The translations under genes and the position numbers were made by a program. This document shows positions 1 to 7,503 of a stretch of 25,624 nt of DNA, piece after piece. Under the pieces are notes generated by a model, which saw only the letters and a list, made by a program, of their open reading frames with translations, was not told the origin of the DNA and made no database searches. Numbering within the stretch: position 1 is the stretch's first letter; every line of letters starts with the position of its first letter. The stretch comes from an uncultured Bacteroidales bacterium (GTDB lineage Bacteria; Bacteroidota; Bacteroidia; Bacteroidales; Muribaculaceae), in the NCBI GenBank assembly GCA_958418815.1, contig CATZGB010000039.1, positions 1 to 25,624 of the forward strand, in the 5' to 3' direction.

Positions 1-82
1 CGCCTGGCGTATTTACCGGGGGTTACCGGCCTGTCGGCCGCCAACCCCCGGCTAATAGTTAATGAATCCTCCGGATTCGTGG
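1..82 (+). repeat. Palindromic intergenic repeat unit, copy 1
   Basis: This unit has two stem-loops. The first pairs CCGGGGGTT (16-24) with AACCCCCGG (43-51), with an inner GGCC/GGCC stem closed by the loop TGTC. The second pairs GAATCC (64-69) with GGATTC (73-78) around a 3-base loop. The linker CTAATAGTTAAT joins them and GTGG follows. The same unit occurs twice at the right end of the window (inverted at 25345-25420, direct at 25515-25607). The first bases, CGCCTGGCG, resemble the CGCCTGA at the inner arm of the right-hand palindrome, so this copy is probably half of a similar structure cut by the window edge. It looks like a REP- or MITE-like non-coding element. The repeat is certain; its nature is inferred. 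Confidence 0.85.
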
Positions 83-111
83 GCGAAACATACATAGGAT
101 TCACTTAAAGA

Positions 112-139
112 AGAGGCTTGTCAAATGCATAAAGCCTCT
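112..139. terminator. Hairpin, possible terminator
   Basis: AGAGGCTT (112-119) pairs with AAGCCTCT (132-139) around a 12-base loop containing ATGCAT. Read on the minus strand, the stem is followed by a T-rich stretch (TCTTCTTT), which would fit a weak terminator for leftward transcription. Function is inferred from shape only. Confidence 0.3.
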
Positions 140-161
140 CAAAACAGTCAGTTTGTCTCGC

Positions 162-202
162 CCTGAAAAAAGTAGACTCCTAACGAGTCAACCATTTTCA
201 GG
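162..202. other. Nested symmetric hairpin of unknown role
   Basis: CCTGAAAA (162-169) pairs with TTTTCAGG (195-202). Inside it GACTC (175-179) pairs with GAGTC (185-189). The internal loops (AAGTA, AACCA) and the apical loop (CTAAC) are each 5 bases, giving an 8-5-5-5-5-5-8 layout. It lies between the repeat unit and the acyltransferase promoter. It could be a protein-binding palindrome, a terminator or an insertion-sequence remnant; the sequence does not decide. Confidence 0.45.
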
Positions 203-269
203 AACGGACAGTTAAACACGTTTGCCGGACACCAATAATTGGGAATGGGCGGATGTCGGGGAAATTTCG

Positions 270-277
270 TAACTTTG
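270..277 (+). promoter_or_regulatory. Bacteroidota -7 box before the acyltransferase
   Basis: TAACTTTG matches the Bacteroidota -7 consensus TAnnTTTG. It lies 30 bases before the ATG at 308, the likely ancestral start of the acyltransferase. I found no convincing TTTG box at the usual upstream spacing. Confidence 0.5.
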
Positions 278-307
278 CAGTCGAAATCAAAAAATCTTTG
301 TCTTACG

Positions 308-407
308 ATGCCCCATCCAATTTACCCCCCCAATTCAAGTTTCTGATAATCAGCAATATGTAAAGAAAAAGCGCGATTCCAACCTTGAGCTTTTCCGTAT
401 CATAACG
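308..407 (+). other. Frameshifted N-terminal part of the acyltransferase (C7 tract)
   Basis: The frame that runs into the acyltransferase is open from 273 but has no ATG, GTG or TTG before 408, although the codons just upstream of 408 encode a typical family N-terminus (KKKRDSNLELFRIIT). An ATG at 308, 30 bases after a -7 box, opens a different frame that stops at 344-346. Between them lies a run of seven C's (325-331). Removing one C joins the ATG to the acyltransferase frame and gives a 379-residue protein. The stretch therefore reads as a one-base frameshift: phase variation, recent mutation or sequencing error. Confidence 0.6.
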
Positions 408-1448
408 ATGTTGCTCATCATAGCCCACCATTATGTGGTCAACTCCGATGTGTTGTCGGTCGTAAGGGAAAACCCGTCGGAGACTGCCTCAGGGTTTCTT
501 ATGCTGTTTGGGGCATGGGGGAAAACCGGAATCAACTGTTTCGTGCTGATAACCGGTTACTTCATGTGCAAGTCAAGCATTTCCCTGCATAAATTCCTGA
601 AACTCGTCACACAGGTGCTGTTTTACAACCTGCTGATATTCGGTGTATTCGTCGTTGTCGGCCTGGAAGACTTCAGTATGAAGCAGCTGCTGTCTAAAAT
701 CTTGGTGGTGAAGAATATGGACGGTGGATTCACCAGCGGTTTCATAATGTTTTATCTCTTCATCCCGTTCCTGACAGTGCTGGTCAACAATCTTACCCGT
801 CGGCAGCATCTGATACTGGTGGGACTTGTCTTGCTGACATTCACAGTGTTCGGGTCGATGCCTCCGGCATTGGGCATGTCGGTGAGCGTCAATTATGTGC
901 TGCATTTCTGCAATCTTTTCATCATCGCCTCATATGTAAGGCTCCATGGCTTCCCGGTGGCGGTCAGTCACCGGATGTGGGGGCTGGGCGCGTTGTTGTC
1001 ACTGTTGGCCGGTTGCGCTATGGTGCTATTCATGCTCCGCCGTTTCGCGGTCACTGGTGCGCCTGAGATTCCGTTTGGGCCATATTACTGGATAAGCGAC
1101 TCAAACAAGATACTGGCGATGTCGACCGCTTTCTGCGCCTTCATGTGGTTCAAAGACCTCAAGCTGGGTTACAGCCGGGTGATAAACGCCCTTGGAGGAG
1201 CCACATTCGGGGTGCTGCTCATCCATGCCAATTCCAGCGCCATGCGTCAATGGCTCTGGAACGAGCTGGTCGATTGCGCTGGCCATTTCACAGACCCCTT
1301 GCTCTGGGTCTATGCCCCGGCGTGTGTCATCGCCATATTCCTCGTATGCGCGTCGATAGAGCTTTTGAGGGCACGTTTTGTCGAAGGGCATATCTTGAAA
1401 TGGAGCAACCGGGCTGCCCTCGGAATCAGGCGTGTGCTGCCTGTCTGA
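408..1448 (+). CDS. Membrane acyltransferase, acyltransferase-3 family
   Basis: Integral membrane protein of the acyltransferase-3 (OafA-like) family, which moves acyl groups, often acetyl, onto surface polysaccharides or other glycans. The 346 residues from this ATG have many hydrophobic segments and begin inside the first one, with His-His in IIAHHY. The family needs an Arg about ten residues before a His, and that Arg (CGT at 396-398) lies upstream of this ATG. The protein as listed is therefore missing a key residue; the real start is probably 308, out of frame by one base at a C7 tract. Base composition is near 50% GC in a sampled line, below the window average. The acceptor is unknown. 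The 3' end overlaps the convergent MATE gene by 23 bases. Confidence 0.75.
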   Translation: MLLIIAHHYVVNSDVLSVVRENPSETASGFLMLFGAWGKTGINCFVLITGYFMCKSSISLHKFLKLVTQVLFYNLLIFGVFVVVGLEDFSMKQLLSKILVVKNMDGGFTSGFIMFYLFIPFLTVLVNNLTRRQHLILVGLVLLTFTVFGSMPPALGMSVSVNYVLHFCNLFIIASYVRLHGFPVAVSHRMWGLGALLSLLAGCAMVLFMLRRFAVTGAPEIPFGPYYWISDSNKILAMSTAFCAFMWFKDLKLGYSRVINALGGATFGVLLIHANSSAMRQWLWNELVDCAGHFTDPLLWVYAPACVIAIFLVCASIELLRARFVEGHILKWSNRAALGIRRVLPV

Positions 1449-2760
1449 CGGTGCGCAGGAAGTAGTAGAGGAAGAGGGCGGCGGCCAGGAAGAGGGAGCA
1501 TGAGAAGCTCAGCACTATGCCGTAAAGCCCCAAGCCGAGGGGGAAGGCGAGCAGGTAAGACGCAGGCAGTCCCACGATGATGTAGCTGATGAAGGCTATC
1601 CACATCATCGGGCGGACATTGCCGGTGCCGCGCAGGACGCTCGCGAAGTTGATCTGGGTGGCGTCGCCGAGCTGGTACAGCACCAGGGGGATAATCACCC
1701 CGACGGCGGCGGCCAGCACAGCCGCGTCGTCGGTGAAGATTTTCATCACATGGCTTGAGCCGAGGCCGAAGAAGAGGCTGGAGATGGCGCAGGCCGCCAG
1801 CACCACTCCGTAGCCCGCGAAGGCTTTGCGGCGCATCCCGGCCGCGTCTTTTCGCCCGGCCTCGTTGGCGACAAGGACTGTCACAGAGGTGGCCATGGCG
1901 TAGTAGACACAGAAGCCGAGGGTGCCGACGACTACCACTATCTGGAATGCCGCCATCTCTATCGCCCCGAGCCACCCGCACATGACGGCGCAGCCCGAGA
2001 AGGCGGCTGTCTCAAACGACATCTGCAGGCTGACGGGCCACGACATCTGTATCACATTGCCATACACCGATTTCTCAGGCTTGCCGCTGCGGTATCCGGC
2101 GGCGTATTCGCGGTAACGCCTGGCGCGGAAGAAGACCCCGCAGATGACCACGGCTGTTACCACCCTGGCTGTCAGCGTGGAGATGCCGGCTCCGGTCAGC
2201 CCAAGTTCGGGCGCGCCGAAGTTTCCGTAAATCAGGATGTAATTGCCGATGATGTTGAGCAGGTTGGCTCCCAGCATTATCCACATCGGCATGGCCGTGT
2301 TGCGGATGCCGTAGCTCCATTGGGCGAACGCGTTGAAGAGGCATATCGGCAGCATGCCGCTCATGTAAATCAGGAAGTAGGGGCGGATGACCGGCAGCAG
2401 GTGGGAGGGTTGGCCAAGGCGCGGGAGGTTGAGATACACGACGGCCATGACCGCGATGAGCAGCAGGCTGACGGCGATGTTGACAAGCACCCCGGCGCGC
2501 AACACCTGCCCGATTTTGTCGGGGCGACCGTTGGTGAAGAGCGCGCCGACAAGCGGGGTCAGGCCGTAAGAGAAGCCCAACGCGGCGAAAATCGGCAGGT
2601 TGAAAAGGTTGTTGACAAAAGAGGCGGAGGCCAGCGCGTCAGTGCTGTAATGCCCCACCATTATGTTGTCGGCGAAACCGACAACGATCATACCTATCTG
2701 TGACACAAGTACAGGAAGTCCGAGACGGAAAATCTTCGCGCAGTCGCTCAGGTAAGACAT
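1426..2760 (-). CDS. MATE family efflux transporter
   Basis: Multidrug and toxin extrusion transporter of the inner membrane, expected to export cationic drugs or metabolites against Na+ or H+. The 444 residues are the usual MATE length, with about twelve hydrophobic segments in two repeated halves. Each half starts with a typical MATE stretch (LGLPVLVSQIGMIVVGFADN near residue 13, and MSWPVSLQMSFETAAF in the second half). The start ATG is 52 bases after the rRNA methyltransferase stop, so the two are probably co-transcribed. The spacer carries two copies of AAGGATTGGT (2771-2780, 2785-2794). The 3' end overlaps the convergent acyltransferase by 23 bases. The substrate cannot be told from sequence. 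Confidence 0.9.
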   Translation of the reverse strand: MSYLSDCAKIFRLGLPVLVSQIGMIVVGFADNIMVGHYSTDALASASFVNNLFNLPIFAALGFSYGLTPLVGALFTNGRPDKIGQVLRAGVLVNIAVSLLLIAVMAVVYLNLPRLGQPSHLLPVIRPYFLIYMSGMLPICLFNAFAQWSYGIRNTAMPMWIMLGANLLNIIGNYILIYGNFGAPELGLTGAGISTLTARVVTAVVICGVFFRARRYREYAAGYRSGKPEKSVYGNVIQMSWPVSLQMSFETAAFSGCAVMCGWLGAIEMAAFQIVVVVGTLGFCVYYAMATSVTVLVANEAGRKDAAGMRRKAFAGYGVVLAACAISSLFFGLGSSHVMKIFTDDAAVLAAAVGVIIPLVLYQLGDATQINFASVLRGTGNVRPMMWIAFISYIIVGLPASYLLAFPLGLGLYGIVLSFSCSLFLAAALFLYYFLRTVRQAAHA

Positions 2761-2812
2761 AGAAGTGAAAAAGGATTGGTGGTTAAGGATTGGTTTTCAA
2801 GTGTTCAGGTCT

Positions 2813-4330
2813 TCAAGTGATGTTTCGTATCCGCCATTCCTTGGGATAGAGGCTGTTGGTGCGGTTGCCGAGATTCTTTACGAATCCCAGGGGCCAGCCG
2901 TCGTAGGTCAGCATCACCACTCCGCGGGGAGTCCCCTCTGGCAGCGTGACCGCCTCGCGGGCGAGATAGTCCACCGCCTCCCCGGCCCCGACCTCCACCG
3001 CCGGAAACGCCGACGGGGAGAGAATCAGGCTCAGGGCGAGCTGCTGGGTCGGGATGATGTCTCTGCCCTTGACGACAGCCATCTCGGTGCCGGCGGAGAT
3101 GACCTGCAGGTCGCGGAGCATCGCCGGGAGCAACGGCAGCCACAGGCGGGGAAACGCCCTGGCGCCATCGTCGGTGGCGCTGACATCATACGCGTCGGCC
3201 AGTGTCGGTGAGAGCCATCCCCGGCATGTGTCGAGGGTCTGGCGGGAGACCACCTGGCGGTCAGGCGCCTGCTTTTTCTGTTTCCCTTTTTTCTGGCGGG
3301 AGTCCTTGCCGGAAAGGGCGAGGGCGGCAGGGATGAGGTTGCCGGGTTTGCGCATCACGGTCATGTACAGCCCCTCGCCGCGGGCTCTGCCCGGGATGAA
3401 ACGCAGGGAGTGGAGCGGCTCGACTCCCGGGATTTCAACCTCCCGGTCGATTATGTTGCGGGCCTCCCCGGTGGAAGAGGCTCCGGCGTTGGCAGACTCG
3501 ATTATGCCGGTGTCGACCGGTATGGCCCCGTGTTCGCGGCGCAGCCAGTCGGCCATCAGCTCATCCTCGGCGGTGTTGAAGGTGCAGGTCGAGTAGACCA
3601 GGAACCCTCCGGGGCGCAATGCCTCCCACAGATTGCCGAGAATCTCGCGCTGACGCGCGGCGCACTCTCCGACAAGCGCCGGGGTCCATTGCTCGCGTGC
3701 TGTCAGGTCTTTGCGCATCATCCCCTCCCCCGAGCATGGAGCGTCGACGGCTATCACGTCGAAGAATTCGCCAAGCCGGGTGAACTGCGCCGTGTCGCCC
3801 CGGGTGATTACCGTGTGTGTGCCGCCCCACTTGGCGACATTCTCTTTCAGTATCTCGGCCCGGGAATAGTCATACTCGTTGGCCACCACGAGCGAGCCAC
3901 CGGGCAGCCCGTCGAGTGCCGCTGTGGTCTTCCCTCCCGGGGCGGCGCAGGCGTCGAGCCACAGCAGGGGGATTGAATTGTCACCACCGGCCTCCGCCGC
4001 GTCGCAGACGGCGGCGTTCTCCCTGGCGATGAGGGAGGAAATGTGACGGGCAACGGCGGCGGTGACCATCGACGATGCGTCCTGCACATAATACCGCCCC
4101 TGGTGGAGGGCCGGGTCGGCGGTGAACCTGGGGCGTTCGCGGAGGTATATCCCCCCGTCCCACCAGTCTACCCGGCTGTCGGCGGTGGCGGCCAGGGGTG
4201 TCTGTTGTCCTGCCTTGAGGGGATTCAGGCGCACCGATACCTCGGGACGGGTGGTCTCGAGTGTCTCGGCGAGCCGGTCGAAGCGGGTGTCGCCCAGGTC
4301 GGCGAGCATATTGACAAACTCAGGTTTCAT
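2813..4330 (-). CDS. rRNA cytosine-C5 methyltransferase (NOL1/NOP2/Sun, RsmF-like)
   Basis: SAM-dependent RNA m5C methyltransferase that probably modifies 16S rRNA. The 505 residues contain the SAM-binding DACAAPGGKT (about 126-135), motif IV DAPCSGEG with Cys199, and motif VI STCTF with Cys249. These are the two catalytic cysteines of the family. A Lys/Gln-rich linker leads to a C-terminal part resembling the RNA-binding domain of RsmF/YebU. The N-terminus (MKPEFVNMLADLGD) and the length fit the family. It lies downstream of secG but beyond a hairpin (4380-4404), so it may have its own transcript, shared with the MATE gene. The exact rRNA position is not deducible. Confidence 0.9.
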   Translation of the reverse strand: MKPEFVNMLADLGDTRFDRLAETLETTRPEVSVRLNPLKAGQQTPLAATADSRVDWWDGGIYLRERPRFTADPALHQGRYYVQDASSMVTAAVARHISSLIARENAAVCDAAEAGGDNSIPLLWLDACAAPGGKTTAALDGLPGGSLVVANEYDYSRAEILKENVAKWGGTHTVITRGDTAQFTRLGEFFDVIAVDAPCSGEGMMRKDLTAREQWTPALVGECAARQREILGNLWEALRPGGFLVYSTCTFNTAEDELMADWLRREHGAIPVDTGIIESANAGASSTGEARNIIDREVEIPGVEPLHSLRFIPGRARGEGLYMTVMRKPGNLIPAALALSGKDSRQKKGKQKKQAPDRQVVSRQTLDTCRGWLSPTLADAYDVSATDDGARAFPRLWLPLLPAMLRDLQVISAGTEMAVVKGRDIIPTQQLALSLILSPSAFPAVEVGAGEAVDYLAREAVTLPEGTPRGVVMLTYDGWPLGFVKNLGNRTNSLYPKEWRIRNIT

Positions 4331-4379
4331 CAGCGGCGGTTTGTGGGGGATGGTGTTGTCGGTGGTTGATACGCAATCT

Positions 4380-4404
4380 AGGGAGCGCCTTTTGAGCGCT
4401 CCCT
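4380..4404 (-). terminator. Hairpin after secG
   Basis: AGGGAGCGC (4380-4388) pairs perfectly with GCGCTCCCT (4396-4404) around a 7-base loop. It lies between the secG stop (4431) and the methyltransferase start (4330), so it probably ends the lptE-secG transcript. No long T-run follows. Confidence 0.6.
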
Positions 4405-4430
4405 GTATGTCGCGGGGTGTTGACGGTGGC

Positions 4431-4805
4431 TTATTCTCCGGCAGGAGCGGCGGGAGCCTCTTCCTGGGCGGGAGCTTCAGTCTCGGCTGCGACGGGGGCA
4501 GCTGCGGGAGCGGGAGCCGAAGTCTCGGTGCCTTTGATTACCTGCATCTCGGTGGTGGGCTTGACGCGCGAGCCTGTCACCACGCTGGGCATGACGAACA
4601 CCGAGAGGATGGAGAGCAGGCAGATGATGCCGGCCAGGGTCCATGTGGCCTTCTCGATGAAGTCGTTGGTGCGGCGCACACCCATGATCTGGTTTGAACC
4701 CGCGAAGGAGGAGGAGAGACCTCCGCCTTTGGATTTCTGAACCAGCACCACGATGATGAGGAGGATAGAGATAAGTACGGTCAATACGATGGTTAAGATA
4801 TACAT
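4431..4805 (-). CDS. secG: Preprotein translocase subunit SecG
   Basis: Small inner-membrane subunit of the SecYEG translocon. The 124 residues have a first membrane segment at about 3-22, the typical cytoplasmic loop (QKSKGGGLSSSFAGSNQIMG), and a second segment near 50-72. The C-terminal tail is rich in Ala, Pro and Glu, an extension common in Bacteroidota SecG proteins. It is the last gene of the sigma-54 activator - lptE - TPR - secG series, with a hairpin terminator downstream. A perfect 18-base palindrome lies in the 32-base gap to the TPR gene. Confidence 0.93.
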   Translation of the reverse strand: MYILTIVLTVLISILLIIVVLVQKSKGGGLSSSFAGSNQIMGVRRTNDFIEKATWTLAGIICLLSILSVFVMPSVVTGSRVKPTTEMQVIKGTETSAPAPAAAPVAAETEAPAQEEAPAAPAGE

Positions 4806-4820
4806 ATCGCGTAAATTACT

Positions 4821-4838
4821 ATTTTCGCAAGCGAAAAT
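4821..4838 (-). other. Perfect palindrome in the TPR-secG gap
   Basis: ATTTTCGC (4821-4828) and GCGAAAAT (4831-4838) form an 8-bp stem that begins on the last base of the TPR gene's stop codon, just before secG. It could be a partial terminator, an RNA-processing site or an attenuator. No strong T-run follows on the minus strand. Confidence 0.4.
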
Positions 4839-5668
4839 TATGGATTGGGGTTGTTTTTGCTTTGATTTTCAATCTGGCGTCTCTGCTCGTTGAGGATGAG
4901 TTTCCGGAGAAACCGCAATTGGTCTGCAAAGTAACTACTTTTTTCCGGAAAACGCAAACTTAAACCGTTAAGAATTTCGTATGCCTGCTCGTAACGGCGT
5001 GTTTTTATGTAGATTTTTGCCAGGGATTCAGACAGGAGGCCGTCGGGCGGGGTGGCTTTCTTCGGCTCGCGGCTCTCTTTGGCCGGGTTTTTCCCTTTTG
5101 CCGCCGGGGCTTTGGTCTCGGCTGGGCTTTCGGGCTTGGATGCCGGGGTGTCGGGGGAGGCGGTTAACTGCGGCGCGCCTGGGCGGTGGGAGAGGATGAA
5201 ACGGTTTAGGCGTGACTCGGCCGAGTCGGAGTCTGCCGCGGGGTCGTCGGCCGGCAGTGACGACTCCTCCTCCAGGGCCAGCTGCTGGGAGTAGTCGGGG
5301 ACGGGGTTGAAAATCAGTCTTTCGAGCAGCTCGTTCTCCTCGTCTGACTGGTGGCCGTAGGTGTTGAGGAAGTCATCTATGGCGGCGTTGGTCGAAGGGG
5401 TGCGCCGGGTGTCGCGGGCGGGGTAGAACCCGTCGAACCTCGATGCCTCCGGGTCTCCTTTCATCCGGGCGTAAGCCTCCCCGGAGGGGGCGGCCAGGAT
5501 GTCGGCCAGTGACGGGTCGCCCTGCTGTGACGGGCCGGGGATGGTGAAGAAGGGGTAACGCCGCCTGAAATCCTCGAGCCACTGCGTCTCCTGGGGTGTG
5601 AGAGGCTCTGCCGCGGGGTCCGCGAGCCGTTTCAGCAGATTGTCGAGTCTTTCCTGGTCGTTGTTCAT
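4838..5668 (-). CDS. TPR-like protein of the lptE-secG operon
   Basis: A 276-residue protein of unknown function that occupies the slot between lptE and secG in Bacteroidota. The N-terminal half is acidic. The middle (about 155-205) is a low-complexity linker rich in Ala, Pro, Lys and Ser. The C-terminus (about 210-265) looks like a single tetratricopeptide-type helical pair (SLAKIYIKTRRYEQAYEIL). There is no signal peptide or membrane segment, so it is probably cytoplasmic. It starts 39 bases after lptE, across a GGT-rich spacer. A link to envelope assembly is inferred from gene order only. Confidence 0.8.
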   Translation of the reverse strand: MNNDQERLDNLLKRLADPAAEPLTPQETQWLEDFRRRYPFFTIPGPSQQGDPSLADILAAPSGEAYARMKGDPEASRFDGFYPARDTRRTPSTNAAIDDFLNTYGHQSDEENELLERLIFNPVPDYSQQLALEEESSLPADDPAADSDSAESRLNRFILSHRPGAPQLTASPDTPASKPESPAETKAPAAKGKNPAKESREPKKATPPDGLLSESLAKIYIKTRRYEQAYEILNGLSLRFPEKSSYFADQLRFLRKLILNEQRRQIENQSKNNPNP

Positions 5669-5707
5669 ATGGGGGTGGTGGTGGTGGGTGATGATGTCGG
5701 GAGATGA

Positions 5708-6220
5708 TTACCAGTTTCCGAGGGTGGCGTTGAAAATCAGCTCGACCAGCTCCTTGGCGATCTGGCTGCAGAGTTCCTCCTGCACATCCATGAGCATCTG
5801 GGATGCCTCGAAATCGCGGTAGGCCGAGAAACTCTGGTCGACATCGTTGCCATCCTTCTTGGTGTCGGTGTATTTGACGCGCACGGTGATTGTCAGGCGT
5901 GTCATCGAGGCGTACGCGTCTTCGGTGACGGCCTGGGGGGTGAGGGTGTAGCCGGTAATCTCACCTTCGAGTTCGAGGTCGGCGGCCCCGTCCACCACCC
6001 GCAGGCGGGTGTTGCGGGTGACATAGTCGGTAAGCTCGTTCTCGAATGTCTGCTGCAGGGGGGCGTAGACCAGGGCGGCGCGTATCGGGAACTCCCCGAT
6101 GTGTACCGTCTTGTAGAGGTTGTAGTCAAGGGCCGCGCCGTTGAACTTGTAGCTTATCCGGCAGCCTTGGCTGACTCCAAGGCAGATGGTCATTATCAGC
6201 AGTAATATCAGTTTTTTCAT
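5708..6220 (-). CDS. lptE: LPS assembly lipoprotein LptE
   Basis: Outer-membrane lipoprotein expected to form the plug of the LptD pore that delivers LPS to the cell surface. The 170 residues start with a lipoprotein signal (MKKLILLLIM) and a lipobox ending in Cys20 (GVSQGC). The family's opening ISYKFNGAALDY follows, then an alternating strand pattern and a C-terminal helix (QEELCSQIAKELVELIFN). This matches Bacteroidota LptE, which is very divergent from E. coli LptE, so the assignment rests on length, lipobox and gene order. It sits 54 bases after the sigma-54 activator. Confidence 0.87.
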   Translation of the reverse strand: MKKLILLLIMTICLGVSQGCRISYKFNGAALDYNLYKTVHIGEFPIRAALVYAPLQQTFENELTDYVTRNTRLRVVDGAADLELEGEITGYTLTPQAVTEDAYASMTRLTITVRVKYTDTKKDGNDVDQSFSAYRDFEASQMLMDVQEELCSQIAKELVELIFNATLGNW

Positions 6221-6274
6221 GTCGGGGGCTTCCTGGGCCGCTTCGCGGGCGGGGATGTGATTGTTGGTTTCGTG

Positions 6275-7501
6275 TTATTCCAGGCCGTACTCCTTTATTT
6301 TGCGGTAAAGGGTGCGTTCGGATATGTTGAGTTCCATCGCGGCGGCCTTTCGTCGTCCGGAATTCCGCTGTAGCGACAGCCTGATGACCTCCTTCTCCGG
6401 CAGTCCGGCCTGCGTGGCGGCTGCCAGCCCGGCGTCATGGGGAGGCATCTCCTCTGCTTTCGCGTCCATGATTTCCACCGGGGTGTCGATGATGGCGGGG
6501 CGGAGCTTCACCAGCGATGACGCGGGCTGGGCCGTTTTCTCTCCTTTCAGCTCGTCGACATCGGCGCGGAGCTGCTCTATCTCCTCCCTCATCTTGAAAA
6601 TCAGGGAGAAAAGCATCTCGCGCTCACGCTCGTAGGTGTGGTCGCCATCGCTGCGGCCGGTGGTCGCCGGCAGGTTGCGGCTCTGGTGAAGCACGGGCAT
6701 AAGTGTGGCCGTGGCCTCCGGCAGGTATCCGGCCAGGGTCTCGGGTGAAATCTCTGTCCCGGCCTCGAACAGGGCCATCTGCTCGACCACATTCTTGAGC
6801 TGGCGCACATTGCCGGGCCATCGGTAGGCGAGCATGCGGTCGCGCGCGCCGTCGGAGAATGAGATCTGCGGGGTGCGGTTCTTCTCGGCGAAGTCTGAGG
6901 CGAACTTGCGGGCGAGCAGCTGTATGTCGTTGCCGCGCTCGCGCAGAGGGGGGACGGTGATGCTCACCGTGGCCAGTCGGTAGAAGAGGTCTTCCCGGAA
7001 ACGGCCTTCGGCCACGGCGCGGGCCATGTCGACATTGGTCGCGGCCACGACCCGGATGTCGGTCTTCTGCACCTCGGAGGAGCCTACTTTGATGTATTCA
7101 CCGGTCTCGAGGACGCGCAGCAGGCGCGCCTGGGTGGTCAGCGGCAGCTCGGCCACCTCGTCGAGGAAGATGGTGCCGCCGTTGGCCTCCTCGAAGTATC
7201 CCTTGCGGGAGGAGACCGCTCCGGTGAAGGCTCCTTTCTCATGGCCGAACAGTTCGGAGTCGATGGTGCCCTCGGGTATCGCGCCGCAGTTGACGGCGAT
7301 GTATTTGGCGTGTTTGCGCGGTGAATACTGGTGGATTATGGCCGGGAAGAATTCCTTGCCGGCTCCGCTCTCTCCGGTGACAAGCACCGACAGGTCGATG
7401 GGCGCGACACGCAAAGCCCTGCCGACCGCCTTGGCGAGGGCGGGGGCGTTGCCTATGATGCCCAGTCGGGCCTTGGCTTGCTGTATACGTGTCTCATCCA
7501 T
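6275..7501 (-). CDS. Sigma-54-dependent transcriptional activator without receiver domain
   Basis: AAA+ activator that opens sigma-54 promoters. The 408 residues start almost directly with the AAA+ domain: Walker A GESGAGKE (43-50), the sigma-54 contact loop GAFTGA (90-95) and Walker B GGTIFLDE (108-115). There is no N-terminal receiver, PAS or GAF domain, so activity must be set by amount, a partner or the C-terminal region. A coiled-coil-like stretch (about 290-320) and a long linker precede a Fis-type helix-turn-helix (383-408). It starts 2 bases after the PlsC-like gene's stop and leads into lptE, a typical Bacteroidota arrangement. Its target promoters are unknown. Confidence 0.93.
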   Translation of the reverse strand: MDETRIQQAKARLGIIGNAPALAKAVGRALRVAPIDLSVLVTGESGAGKEFFPAIIHQYSPRKHAKYIAVNCGAIPEGTIDSELFGHEKGAFTGAVSSRKGYFEEANGGTIFLDEVAELPLTTQARLLRVLETGEYIKVGSSEVQKTDIRVVAATNVDMARAVAEGRFREDLFYRLATVSITVPPLRERGNDIQLLARKFASDFAEKNRTPQISFSDGARDRMLAYRWPGNVRQLKNVVEQMALFEAGTEISPETLAGYLPEATATLMPVLHQSRNLPATTGRSDGDHTYEREREMLFSLIFKMREEIEQLRADVDELKGEKTAQPASSLVKLRPAIIDTPVEIMDAKAEEMPPHDAGLAAATQAGLPEKEVIRLSLQRNSGRRKAAAMELNISERTLYRKIKEYGLE

Positions 7502-7503
7502 TG

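Noticed and set aside
1426..1448. A 23-base overlap of the convergent acyltransferase and MATE genes
   Set aside because: Both stops are clear. Short tail-to-tail overlaps are common and need no special explanation.
5671..5688. A GGT-rich run between lptE and the TPR gene
   Set aside because: It could in theory form a G-quadruplex, but it is short and irregular in a GC-rich genome.
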